From NCBI GenBank assembly GCA_030562195.1, contig CM060202.1, positions 27,886,317-27,950,316 of the forward strand: a stretch of 64,000 nucleotides of DNA, written 5' to 3'. Positions 11,222 to 23,472 of this stretch are shown piece after piece. Within the stretch, counting starts at the first letter, position 1, and each line of letters starts with the position of its first letter. The stretch comes from Nipponacmea schrenckii (taxonomy: Eukaryota; Mollusca; Gastropoda; Lottiidae). The translations under genes and the position numbers were made by a program. The notes beneath the pieces were generated by a model. That model was not told the origin of the DNA. It searched no databases and saw only the letters and a list, made by a program, of their open reading frames with translations.

Positions 11222-11945
11222 ATATTATAACAGAGGATGTAGGTGATATCTGATGTTTCTATAAACAGACAACAGTGGACCAGAATCCCTAAAATATAAC
11301 ACACGAACCTGAAAACTTAACTTAGGATGATTTTAGTGTACCAATGGTCAGATAGGTCAATCACTAAAATTATGTTTTTATCCACCAATCAGGTTACTGT
11401 ATTTCTTAAAATCTTGATTGTATCTTTGTTAAAACTCTGTGAAACAGGTCCAAGGTGTTTCTATAAACAGACTATAGTACAACAGTGAACCACTCTCTAG
11501 AATATAACCCTGAGTTAGGTGATGTCTGGTGTTTCTATAAACAGACAATAGTACAACAGATGACCACTCTCTAGAATATAACACAGAGTTAGGTGATGTC
11601 TGGTGTTTCTATAAACAGACAATAGTACAACAGTGGACCACTCTCTAGAATATAACCCAGAGTTAGGTGATGTCTGGTGTTTCTATAAACAGACAATAGT
11701 ACAACAGATGACCACTCTCTAGAATATAACACAGAGTTAGGTGATGTCTGGTGTTTCTATAAACAGACAATAGTACAACAGTGGACCACTCTCTAGAATA
11801 TAACTACATAGTTATACAGTGGGATACAACCCAGAATTTGGTGATGTCTATGTAGCCATAAGGTCTTATACAACCATCACCACACTCTGAAATATATAAC
11901 CCAGAGTTAAATAGTGTCCATTTTCACTGTGACCAGACAGTGGAA
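11222..11945 (+). repeat. minisatellite E (locus E1), 76-bp unit
   Basis: The clean core is about 11450-11803. Unit words are CTCTCTAGAATATAACCCAG, AGTTAGGTGATGTCTGGTG, TTTCTATAAACAGACAATAG and TACAACAGTGGACC. Core copies alternate between CAGTGGACC/AACCCAGAG and CAGATGACC/AACACAGAG, a 152-bp dimer. Diverged single copies sit at the edges (about 11222-11310 and 11816-11945), a usual pattern when the array homogenises from its centre. The same unit forms a longer array at 56.08-57.53 kb. Confidence 0.9.
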
Positions 11946-13928
11946 TCTTTTAAGGAAATAGTATTTAGTGAGTCTTATCATTCTCTACGAGAGCTTTTGT
12001 GGGGATTTAAATAAAACTATAGTAATTTTGGAGCAATAAGGAAGGTTGCACACAAGTGGACTCCTAATTTTCCACTGACCAATTTTAATTGAAAGACAAT
12101 ACATTTTCTATAAAAATATTCCATATGGAAAAATTCCAACAGATGACATGTACTTTTTGAATAATTAGCAATAAATTAATTAAGTTGATGAGAAAAACCA
12201 ACCATGTGAGTCACATGTTACCATTTTGTTCAATTAATTTGTAATTAACAACGCTTGATTAATAGATTGCACTATGTAGATATAGCATATAGTTCATATC
12301 TACAGGTATTGTGGTCCACATACCAAACCTTGGGAATTAGTTAATAGGGGCGTTGACAGGGAGTTGACCATTCTCACAAACCATAACAAACTCACAGTCC
12401 AAAACCCAAGACCACCATGAGGAACAATGACATTTAAAATAAACTTTATACCTGTGTCAGTGCCTTCTGTAGAATAGTGACTAGTTACCAATAAATAGTA
12501 GTACAAATAAATAGTCACTAATAAGGGAAGAGCAATAAGAACCTCATATTTTACCTACTACATTGAAAATAAAATTGTTCCGAAATTAGTGTTTGTTATT
12601 AGCATTGAATTGACATACGGCTATTGGCAATTGTCCATAAGCGCAATATTTGCATAACCATAGTCATAATTGGAAGGGCTTGAAACACCTCTAATTTTGC
12701 TTCAGTTTGGTCAAAATGATATTGTTTTTGCTTGTTACTGCCATCAATGGCTACTGGCAAGTGAGTGAGACAAGGACATGCATGTTGTTACTTATCATAC
12801 AGTCATGAATCGCAGGAATTGTAACACTTCTACTATTACCATGGGTCATAACTTATGTCCAGTAGTACTGCTTGTTGTTGTTACTGTTTATTTCGGATTA
12901 ATTTTTGAAAAACATTATTACAATCACATTTATCAGTGAATGAACCCTAATATGTTTTTTTACATTTGATCAAAATTATCTTGTAGAAGTATTGCTTGTT
13001 ATTTTCTGTCTTCGACTTAGTACAGGGCTACTGGCAAGTAAAAGGGGAACATCATCTCAAGATAAACACCTAAGATCAAGATGATGTCTGGCGTATTTAT
13101 TTGTAGACAATAGAAGAACATAAAAATATTATAACTGTGAAGAAAATATGATCGTGGTCTCAGAAGAGTAAACGTACCTAATCTCAATTGAAATGTTTTA
13201 TAGTGTTATCTTTCTACTCAACGTATTCTCGACCCTAGAATAATAAATTACAAATTTATTCGCTAAACAGGTGGAAAATTTTCGGATTGAACGTTAAAAT
13301 TCCTTCCTTTGAATCGATTGCTACTTTCAAAATCTTACCATAACAACAATTTAGACAATATTTAAACCGACTTTACCCCGGTCTACACTATTTTAAATTT
13401 CTAAACCGAATTACAATGCTAATTCCTATACAGAAAGTAGCCTGACGTAATGGACGCCATCTTGAAAATATAAAAAAAAATTACTTGAAAAATACCGGCT
13501 TCTATTTTGTCAATGAATATGAAAGAAATAGTAATCTTAGTTTACCTGTACAAGAACAAAAAAAGCTCACCAATAAATTTCTCTGTCTTTTACCTGTACA
13601 ATCCGCCTGACTGCATTTATTTCTGTTTCTCAATGCGAGCACGCTACACGCTGTCATATAGAGGACTACACGAGTTGTTCCCCTTGTTACTGTCTGAACG
13701 CCAGAGTGTTATATAAACTAATAGTACGTCTGGCTCGCTCTCACACTTAATACTTAATTTAGTTTAAATATAATTCCAAGAGGTTGGAGAGGTAGACAAT
13801 TGACATCCGATCGACTTACAATATCACTGACATTGGCAACAAAAAACTGTCGTGCTTGGAAACGGTAAAGGACCCATGGGCACCGTTTTCTCCATGCAGA
13901 TAATTGTGCATTAATGTGCCAAACCCAT
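11946..13928. other. unique DNA with weak old repeat structure
   Basis: No gene recognised. Between about 12600 and 13040 there are diverged repeats containing GGCTACTGGCAAGT (near 12750 and 13025) and TACTGCTTGTT-type words. At 13448-13459 the sequence GACGCCATCTTG matches a YY1-type site. A 69-codon frame at 13507-13716 has no recognised similarity. Confidence 0.5.
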
Positions 13929-14838
13929 AGTTGTTCATATGACAAGGTAAAAACTGGCATATACCAATCAAAACTATTACTCATATCACAAGAAAAAACA
14001 GATATATACCTATCAAAACTATTATTCATATCACAAGTAGAATACTGATATATACCTATCAAAACTATTATTCATATCACAAGGTGAAAACTGACCTATC
14101 AAAACTATTATTCATATCACTAGGAGAATACTGATATATACCTATCAAAACTATTATTCATATCACAAGGTGAAAACTGACCTATCAAAACTATTATTCA
14201 TATCACTAGGAGAATACTGATATATACCTATCAAAACTATTATTCATATCACTAGGAGAAAACTGACCTATCAAAACTATTATTCATATCACTAGGAGAA
14301 TACTGATATATACCTATCAAAACTATTATCAAATCACAAGGTGAAAACTGAATATACCTATCAAAACTATTATTCATATCACAAGGAGAAACTGACATAT
14401 ACCTATCAAAACTATTATTCATATCACAAGGAGAAAACTGACATATACCTATCAAAACTATTATTAAAATCACAAGGAGAAAACTGACATATACCTATCA
14501 AAACTATTATTCATATCACAAGGAGAAAACTGATATATACCTATCAAAACTATTATTCATATCACAAGGAGAAAACTGATATATACCTATCAAAACTATT
14601 ATTCATATCACAAGGAGAAAACTGATATATACCTATCAAAACTATTATTCATATCACAAGGAAAAAACTGATATATACCTATCAAAACTATTATTCATAT
14701 CACAAGGAGAAAACTGATATATACCTATCAAAACTATTATTCATATTACAAGTAGAAAATTTATATATACCTATCAAAACTATTATTCATATCACGAGGA
14801 AAAAAAATGATATATACCTATCAAAACTATTTTTCATT
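13929..14838 (-). repeat. minisatellite C (locus C2), 46-bp unit, about 20 copies
   Basis: Reverse complement of locus C1: unit words are GATATATACCTATCAAAACT and ATTATTCATATCACAAGGAG. Between about 14040 and 14300 full 46-bp units alternate with shorter units lacking ATATAC before CTATC, giving a dimeric higher-order repeat. Towards 14.8 kb the units are uniform. Short open frames across it are by-products of the repeat. Confidence 0.93.
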
Positions 14839-17045
14839 TACATCCGTGGTTTTCACCCTTTTTCTTTATAATACCTCTTTCAGGATCATTGATCAGTTGC
14901 ATTTCCCTCTTTTTTTGTGATTTGCATGTAGCTTCTACCGACAATCTTTTTCGTGTTGGAGAATAAAGCCTAGCTAAACGACAAAAAAATACTGCTAAAG
15001 TACAAAGCGCCTCATTACACCCCCACCCCCAAAATTTAAAAGTTACTCTCAGGTAAAAATTCCTGTTTTATCCGGATCACTACGAGCACTATACAGTCAT
15101 TACATATAGTAATTTACAATTTGCTTACCAAGCAATTATTACGACTGTTCCTTGACTAAACATCGAACCTTTTCAGACATATATGTTTTAATAGAAAAGA
15201 AAAAAAAATATTGGTAAACAAAGCACGTCTGAATAGTTTAAGAGTATTATTTCAAATCCAGGTCAAAACCCAATCGATACATTTGTCCAAACAGAGAAAA
15301 TAAAAGCACAATCCAAAATTTTTGAGAGGAAACACTAAAAACAGTGTATAGAAAGGCAGTTCTATATATATGGCTTAAAAGTTAACTATCAGTATATTTC
15401 CAATATGCTGTTTTGGATTTCGAGTTTCGTTTTGCGTTACAGATCGTTAATCCATATTTTTTTGTTATTTTTAAATACACCTGGTATATCATTCCCTGAC
15501 CTACTCTAAAATTGAATAAACAATACCGTTACCCACACTTATTATTTTTTGTTCTTTTTTCAAAACTTGCAAGTTAATGCAAAATACCAAAGGATCAAGT
15601 AGCAGGTATTAGAATTTTAACAAACTAAATAGTGCAAAATTTCTACCGTACAGTTTTCAAAAGTAAGTAAGTTTAACTTATAACAAGCATGAAAAAAAGC
15701 ACCATTCAGGTGTATTTCGGGTAAGTTTTAGTAGGACGTATAACTCAATTTCATATCTATGAAATACTATGGTATGTAAATGAAAATTATTTTTAAATGA
15801 AAATTCTGAACATTGTATTAAATATGTGTAAAAATGTTGACTAACGTCAATACGAACAATGTAGTACAATATACGTGGATAATAGTACATGTATATCAAC
15901 TAGATCTAATGATGCGTGGTTATTTTGATGAAGTATGATAAGAAAGTAGGCCACAGACTTGTAATATATTATGCAAAGTTTATGCAAAGTTTATGCAAAT
16001 TAGATGGTACATAAACAGACTAGAATTAATTGAAGGTTTTGTCAAAATCTGTTGTTTATTTTCATTAGTTTTAAGAATGGTGTATACAGAATTTTTTACC
16101 CTATCTATTCACACTAGTTACTAGTTCACTTTGTTACTTATGACTGACATGATTGACTGTGCATTAACTCCTATCAAATCATCTACATGATGTTTAGAAT
16201 TTGCTGTTTTGGGTCGTTAAAACTTGGTTTATTTTGTCCCTATTAATTTGAATTCGACAACTTCAGTTACTTTCCCGACCTCGAATAGAATGCACATCAC
16301 TTAGTCTTTCTACAGACACTTTGTTTGGTGGCCTTTCTGACATTTTTTTTTTGGACCGTTTCAATTTCGTTTTGAGGGACGTTTCTTTCGGATAGAATTT
16401 TGTATATATTTCTTTTTTTTTTCGTTTAGTTGCTTTGAAATAAATACACGAACATTATCTTTCATTCGCTGCGTGAATTAATCAAGAAACGAGGAAGAAA
16501 GGCGTACATTGCTAATATATATACATGTACACTATCTATTGCATCATCGTGCATTTTAATCGTTATTTATTTGCGATGATACACATAAAAATATCTATCA
16601 CTGATGAAGCAACTATTAAAATTTTAATACTAAAATAAAATAAATATTTTATACCCATATTTAACATTATCACAAATTGAAATGAGTGTTTATTTTAAAT
16701 ATAGTAAATAAATTGTTCATATACGATACAATAATAAATTTAATTGAAAAAAAATATATATTATATAATATAAAATACCATTAACAGACGTAGGGGAAAT
16801 ATATTTCATAATAAATCTATTTTTTAATGTAAATAACCACATAATATCGTGTCCAAGTATTATTTATAAATTTGACAAAAAATAAACCATTCTAGATATC
16901 TCAATTGTAGAATCATATTGTAACATTCTGTACGGTTTTTATTCTATAATAAGTTTATAATATAATATATATATAATGGCTGAGATCGGAACAAGACAAT
17001 TTTATGAAAATTTCCCCTGACATTGATCAAACCGGAACAACACAA
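14839..17045. other. unique AT-rich DNA, no gene recognised
   Basis: Contains Q-like words at about 15395-15450, a SINE-end-like phrase at about 15728-15757 (AGTAGGACGTATAACTC followed by ATTTCAT), and three tandem copies of GTTTATGCAAA around 15970-16000. The rest is AT-rich and unremarkable. Confidence 0.5.
15395..15450 (+). repeat. dispersed repeat Q, 3' half only
   Basis: CCAATATGCTGTTTTGGATT and TCGAGTTTCGTTTTGCGTTA followed by AGATCG match the second half of the 3080 copy. Confidence 0.45.
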
Positions 17046-17672
17046 ATGTACCAATTCTACCTAATTATGACAATGTAAATTGTAGAAACGTTTTTACAAT
17101 AAAACTCAGGAATAGTATCCCATATAAACTGATGATGACAATGCAAATCGTTGAAACGTTGTGTTCAATAAAACTAAGAAGTAGTACACCATATAAACTG
17201 ATGATGACAATGTAAATTGTAGAAACGTTTTTTACAATAAAAACTCGGGAGTAGTATACCATATTAACTGATGATGACAATGCAAGGTGTAGAAACGTTT
17301 TTTACAATAAAACTCAGAAGTAGTATACCACATAAATTGATGATGACAATGTAAATTGTAGAAACATTGTGTACACTAAACCTCAGGACCAGTATACCAT
17401 ACTGATGATAAAATGTAAATTGTAGAAACGTTGTGGACAATAAAACTCAGGAGTAGTATACCATATAAACTGACTATGACAATGTAAATTGTTGAAACGT
17501 TTTTACAATAAAACTCAGGAGTAGTATACCATATAAACTGATAATGACAATGTAAATTGTAGACACGTTGTGGACAATAAAACTCGGGGAGTAGTATACC
17601 ATATAAACTGATGATGACAATGTAATGTAGAAACGTTGTGTACAATAAAACTAAGGAATAGCATACCACAAA
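17046..17672 (+). repeat. minisatellite F (locus F1), 69-bp unit with hammerhead-like core, about 9 copies
   Basis: Each unit contains CTGATGATGACAATGTAAAT, TGTAGAAACGTTGTG, CAATAAAACTCAGGAGTAG and TATACCATAT. CTGATGA followed by a short hairpin (TGACAAT/ATTGTA, one bulged G) and GAAAC matches the catalytic core layout of a hammerhead ribozyme. In this array the bases before CTGATGA (ATAAA) do not pair with those after GAAACGT, so stem I is missing and activity is doubtful. Related copies occur at 29.8, 40.3, 40.9 and 48.5 kb. Confidence 0.88.
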
Positions 17673-17689
17673 TTTGTGTTTCGTCATTT

Positions 17690-19039
17690 ACTTCAATATA
17701 TTGGGAAGGCTCTATATATATATAACACCCCGAGGGTGTCCACTATACAACCGTCTTTCGATTGTGTCATACTTTGATCGAGAATTTATTTAACGAAATC
17801 GGCATGCTTTTAAAAATTGGTATGTAAATAAATGATGCAGTTTAACAATCTTAATCAACCATTAATTAAATCACAATAACTTATATTAACCAAAACCCGA
17901 ATTGGAACTGGTAATATTTATGAGAGTCGTGTATTAAACACTAGATCATACAATAAGTATAATCTTAATATTTTTGATTAAAATTTCAAAATTATTCAAT
18001 AGTCAATTCTTAATAAAGGGAAGTTACTTCGAGTATTATACTTCTGATTTACAAGTAGATTTACGTACCTTCATTTTGTGCCTTTCGCAAACTATAATTA
18101 ATAATGCAATTATTATTGCAGTTTTCAGTTTTCATTTTGGTGTTTATATTGAATACCATTCCTTATCTAATTAATAATAAGGTATATATCGATATTGTTT
18201 TACTAATATTAGCGTATATTATGCATCATATTCCCATATCTGTAAAAAAAACAACAAGAAACAAAGGCTACATTTTCAGCTTTTAATAATCTGACATAAG
18301 TTAATATTCATCATATTAATAAATTCCCTGAAATTAGGGGAACATATTCTATCGCATATATATCCTTATATAACTTATCCTCTACCTAATATGTTTTGCC
18401 TAATTTTATGGTCGTTTTCTATTTTCCTTTTTTTTTTTAAATTTCAGATCAAGAATATTGGTTCGTATGAGCCAGACTTAAAATTCTATTTACTGAACTT
18501 TGACCCTAATATATTCATTTTTGTCCCTATATTTAGAATTATTATATATATTTGTTTAGATCCTAATTTTTATGAAATATTTTGTGACACCTACATGTAT
18601 TTTCTTACAATTTATATTCATGTTTTTAGACTATTTACCTCAAGCAAATGGTTATTTTTTTTTTATAAATCTTTGTAGATACCGCTGAAAAATATATTTT
18701 ATATCAGTATTGCTCTCTACGTAAAATATTTAGAGATCACATTAAATACTGGAATAAACCTTAATGATATATACTACTCCTGGATTTCCTTATATTCATT
18801 ATATTTGAAATCCATAAACAGATAATTGATCCTTACTGTTGCATACTTCAGTCTCGGTTATTCAGACCTATAAAATTATATATATACTTTTCTTTTACAT
18901 ATTTATGCCGTGTTTAAAGTAAAAAAACACTCAATTCAATTCATTTCCAAACCAAATAATGACCAATATTTTATGCGTCTAATTTTAGACCCAAAATGGC
19001 GCCTGTATATACAGTATATTGTATATTTCATCCTTTCAA
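17690..19039. other. unique AT-rich DNA, no gene recognised
   Basis: Very AT-rich. Frames of 60-95 codons at 17974, 18104 and 18391 are rich in F, I, Y and L, as expected from T-rich DNA, and show no recognisable family. CAAAATGGCGCC at about 18990 is a YY1-like word. Confidence 0.55.
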
Positions 19040-19447
19040 TTTTGTCATATTCGGTACAATTTTACTATATTTTTAACAATTTTATTATATTTGCTACTAT
19101 TTGCTACAATTTCATTATTTTTGGTACATCTATATTCGCTACAACTGTTTATATTTGGTACAATTGTTTGTATTTGGTACAATTGTTTATATTTGGTACA
19201 ATTGTTTATATTTGCTACATCTTTAATATATTCGCTACAACTGTTTATATTTGGTACAATTGTTTATATTTGGTACAATGTTCATTATTTTTGGTACATC
19301 TTTAATATATTCGCTACAACTGTTTATATTTGGTACAATTGTTTATATTTGCTACAATTTCATATTATATTTGCTAAAATTTATTATATTCGCTACAATT
19401 GTTTATATTTGTTACAACTTTATTATATTGGTACAATTTGTTATTGA
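19040..19447 (+). repeat. minisatellite G, about 19-bp unit
   Basis: Irregular tandem copies of TTGTTTATATTTGGTACAA, with variants TTTGCTACAA and TTCGCTACAA in runs. Three overlapping frames stay open across it only because the unit lacks stops. Confidence 0.85.
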
Positions 19448-20066
19448 TTTAGAACTTCTTTCTTTATTGAATATTTGACCACCGAAAAAATAGTTATAGA
19501 ACAATTTTAGGCTGAAATATATTTATATAAAATTGTTGAAATGGAACATAGTATGTAATAGTTTCTATAAACATTCTGGAATATTTGAAGATTGAAGGTA
19601 ATATTAAGCTTTATTTTTGAGCTAAAAAGAAATCTGAATACAATATCGGTACTGAAAGAAACGTGTCAAATCTTAGTTATATATGAAATAAATATACATA
19701 ATATCGGCAAAGCAAATATAAGACACTTTATTTAGACTGTATCATGAACAACCAATATCACTTACCCCAAACAGAACAAATATATACCAAACAGCCTTAA
19801 AAATTGTCAATCAAGTAAAAACAGTTTATTGCCCTTTTTATTTTATTTTTAGATATATCTTCTACTCATTTGTTAAATAGTTCTGATTTTTTTTTCACCC
19901 AGATGTCCCTAGATATTTGAGCTTAAATTTTAAAACACGGCTTTCTAGATTTTAATGTTCAAAATCAGATTAAAATAATTCCTTAGTTTGTTTAAAAAAA
20001 ATATTACATTTTATTTATTTATTATTTGATATATAATTTTATATAATTAAAACTGTTATTTTCAAT

Positions 20067-20466
20067 CAAATGTCACTGACAAAATATAGAAAATAAATAA
20101 TAAAGGAATAAAACTGTTACATAAGTCCTAACCATTGATCTAAAATCATAATCTAATGACACTGACAAAATATAGAAAATAAATAATAAAGGAATAAAAC
20201 TGTTACATAAGTCCTAACCATTGATCTAAAATCATAATCTAATGACACTGACAAAATATAGAAAATAAATAATAAAGGAATAAAACTGATACATAAGTCC
20301 TAACCATTGATCTAAAATCACAATCTAATGAAAAAAAACTGACAAAATATAGAAAATAAATAATACAGGAATAAAACTGATACATAAGTCCTAATCATTG
20401 ATCTAAAATCATAATCTAATGACACTGACAAAATATAGAAAAACATAAGTCCTTATCATTGATCAG
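20067..20466 (-). repeat. minisatellite H (locus H1), 86-bp unit, about 4.6 copies
   Basis: Unit words are GACACTGACAAAATATAGAA, ATAATAAAGGAATAAAACTG, TACATAAGTCCTAACCATTG and ATCTAAAATCATAATCTAAT. This is the exact reverse complement of the unit of locus H2 at 38.5-39.9 kb. The last copy carries an internal deletion. Confidence 0.92.
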
Positions 20467-21708
20467 ATTTAGAATATCAGAAAGCAGTAATTAAGACAAA
20501 AAGCAAATTCAAAATTAATTAAATATATCTGTTTTAAAACTGAAATTCAAAATTTGACTCTTGATTTATCCATGAATATAAATGACATACATAGTTCAAT
20601 TTTTTTTTTTAAAAAGAACTTGAATTATGCCGTAATACATATTCATATAACATAATGAATCATATATTTACTAGATAATTACTGTCCTATTTAGAGGTTG
20701 AAAACCGCAATCCATCAACATACAAACAAACCACAAAGGACCATAAGAACATCTTACTTCATATTGTTAACTTTATATCAAATATATTAAAATTTCATGA
20801 AAATTTGTCAAATTTTGAAATTAAAGCATAATTAATAAACATTAAAAATTGAAAAATATTACTAATAATAGACGTATAGACTATAACTTTAAAAATCTCT
20901 GTACTAAAACTACAGGACATTTAAATTTTTAAACTATACAATTGCCAACTGCAATGACCTAGATAGTTTTTAAAAATATGGAGAGAATACAGTGAGACAG
21001 GTCACGTGATATCTGTGGTATTTCGACATGTATTCGACCTCGAGAGAGAAAGAGAGAGAGTGAGACATATAAGCCGTGTCTGGGTGAGCGCACACCTCTA
21101 GTCGATATACGCCATGTCAACTAATATTCACTTTTATACAAACCATTATTCAACACACCTCTATCCTCCGTCTTCAAACAGCCCGTTTTCATTGTTTTCA
21201 CTTAATCAACGTTATTTCGACCGTTGCCCTGCATTCCTAATATTGAAAATGAGATATTTCATTGGTTGAATAAATTGCGCGGAATAATATGAATATCCAC
21301 TCGTATAATATGCAGGATTACCTCATTCTGCATGCGCCATCTGCTGGCTGTTACGTAAACAATTATGAACTCAGGAGTTATTCCCCTTCTACCATCTGTA
21401 AACTCAAACTGGCTTACACTATACATGGTACATATTTATGGTATTCAATAGAGTCCAAATAGAAATATGAACTGAATTAAAAAACACGAAATTTCAAGAT
21501 ATATATATGGCAATTCAGGACCATGACAAGCAAAAACTATTTTGACTTTGAAGGTACCATAGCTATAGTTCAAAATACAAAGAACGACTTCTGTCAGGAC
21601 ATCTCAAACACAACTATTTTTGAAGATATTGGAAGTTATTCTAACCTGCCGCGAAAATACATAACGATACATCTAGTAGATTACGAAACCTACCAAATTT
21701 TTAATTAA
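20467..21708. other. unique DNA with a GC-richer block
   Basis: No gene recognised. The interval 21000-21420 is GC-richer than its surroundings and carries a GA-rich purine tract (about 21041-21066) and a CTCF-like site (listed separately). A 61-codon frame at 21523-21708 is unrecognised and runs up to the next array. Confidence 0.5.
21336..21347 (-). promoter_or_regulatory. CTCF-like binding site
   Basis: GCCATCTGCTGG fits the bilaterian CTCF core (reverse complement CCAGCAGATGGC, i.e. CCASYAGRKGGC) at every position. It sits within CATGCGCCATCTGCTGGCTG in a GC-richer block together with CACGTGAT, a GA tract and CATTGGTTGAA, an inverted CCAAT box. Occupancy cannot be known from sequence, and flanking motif parts were not scored. 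Confidence 0.35.
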
Positions 21709-22066
21709 ATTCACAAGAAGAAAACTGATATATACCTATCAAAACTATTATTCATATCACAAGAAGAAAACTGACATATGCCTATCAAAACTATTATTCT
21801 TATCACAAGAAGAAAACTGATATATACCTATCAAAACTATTATTCATATCACAAGGAGAAAACTGACAAATACCTATCAAAACTATTATTCATATCACAA
21901 GAAGAAAACTGATATATACCTATCAAAACTATTATTCATATCACAAGAAGAAAACTGACATATTATACCTATCAAAACTATTATTCATATCACAAGAAGA
22001 AAACTGACATATTATGCCTATCAAAACTATTATTCATAATCATATATTCATATATAAAGAAGAAAC
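21709..22066 (-). repeat. minisatellite C (locus C3), 46-bp unit, about 8 copies
   Basis: Same unit and orientation as locus C2, with CACAAGAAG in place of CACAAGGAG in most copies. The right end decays at about 22030-22066. Confidence 0.92.
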
Positions 22067-23472
22067 TGACATTAACATCTTAAGCCAAGGTCTATGCTTT
22101 CGACAGCTGAATGCTTTCCTTCCTAACAACTTGGCTTTCTGGTATTAAGATAAATTTATCTAACAAACTTCAGGAACGAGCTGTTTATCCATTTTCCATT
22201 TTCGACCGTTTTTTTTAAATTTTTGATTTGCACTTGTATTACTTGTGATAGGGGCACTGATATAGAAGCTATCTGACAGCACCAACAGGCCAACCGGAAG
22301 TAAAATATGAAGTGAAATGACATTGCTTATATAATGGGTTGTCAAGTTTCAAACTAGGAAAGGAAGATATTGAACAATGGTGTAAATGTAATGGAAATTT
22401 TTTTAATGGAATTTGATTTAATGATATAGACAAAATGTAATGAACTGATTGGAGTTTTACGTCCTTATTCTTCTAAAGCCTAATGGGTTAATGAAGACGG
22501 AAAATTGCCATGTAGTGTTCAATACGGGAATTGTTGCTAGGACAGCGGTTTAATGAAATTGACTATATCGGAAATTTTGAAATATTTAAATTTTCGTTTC
22601 CTTGTATGATATTAAGTATTCCATAATATGAATAAGACTAATTTATTTTACTTCCCGTGGCCAGTTTGTGTTAATACCGATCCCTTCTAATAGGCGATTT
22701 TTTAAATTTTCTTGCTGGACGATCGGATCTTGAAAAAAGGTCGAAAAACTTTTAAACTCATTTCGATTATTTGATTTCTTGTTCTCTTACTAGCTTGGTC
22801 TAACGAGAAAAAACGAAGAAATTCAAAAAATAAATCTAAAGTTCATGTAGATTTTTTCTCATTATTTCAAAATCACCCTGTCAAGACCTGAAAATTACCC
22901 TCGTTGCGTGAAAGTAATTTTTCTAGCTAAAGATTATAAATCTACTCGTCAACGATTTCAACACAAGACCAGTGACAAAAGAACATCAATAATTTTTTGC
23001 CCAACATAAATTTTCATGAGATTTTTACATATTCTACACTCTTTTTTGGAATAATCTAGTCACAAATTGTGATAAATCCTTTTATTCCTCAGATGCAAAC
23101 TTAGGTAGGTGACATTGGTTGCATAAATACGATCATTTAAAGCACGATATCTTGAACGAACGCAGATAACAAGATTGTATAAACCTTGAAACAAAATGGC
23201 GGTTAACTGTCATCGAGTTGAGAACTAAAGAAACCGTCTGGGGTGTAGTGTTTCTCGCTCAGACATTTTCAAACCGGATATAGTTAATTAGTTGAATTTG
23301 AATTCAGATATAATTGTCACTGGGCCAACTTCTAACCCGGGTTCAATTTTCAAAAATGTATCGTCTACAAATACTAAGAATTGTAAGTGTTGTCGTATCC
23401 CCTTGAGTTAACTCAAAACACAACAATATTGCCAAGACAAATTCGTCACCTTCTTGCGTGTAATCAATATAA
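22067..23472. other. unique DNA with an inverted SINE tail fragment
   Basis: No gene recognised. A reversed SINE tail lies at about 22445-22515. Around 23190 AAAATGGCGGTTAAC is a YY1-like word in a slightly GC-richer stretch (23090-23350) with no visible exon. Confidence 0.5.
22445..22515 (-). mobile_element. SINE tail fragment
   Basis: GGAGTTTTACGTCCTTATTC and GGGTTAATGAAGACGGAAAA are the reverse complement of the SINE 3' end and tail. AATGGAATTTGATTTAATG just before it is a diverged reversed CATTT terminus. The tRNA-like head is absent. Confidence 0.55.

Noticed and set aside
18910..19478. Hydrophobic open frames of 75-142 codons
   Set aside because: Produced by the 19-bp T-rich array G in overlapping frames.
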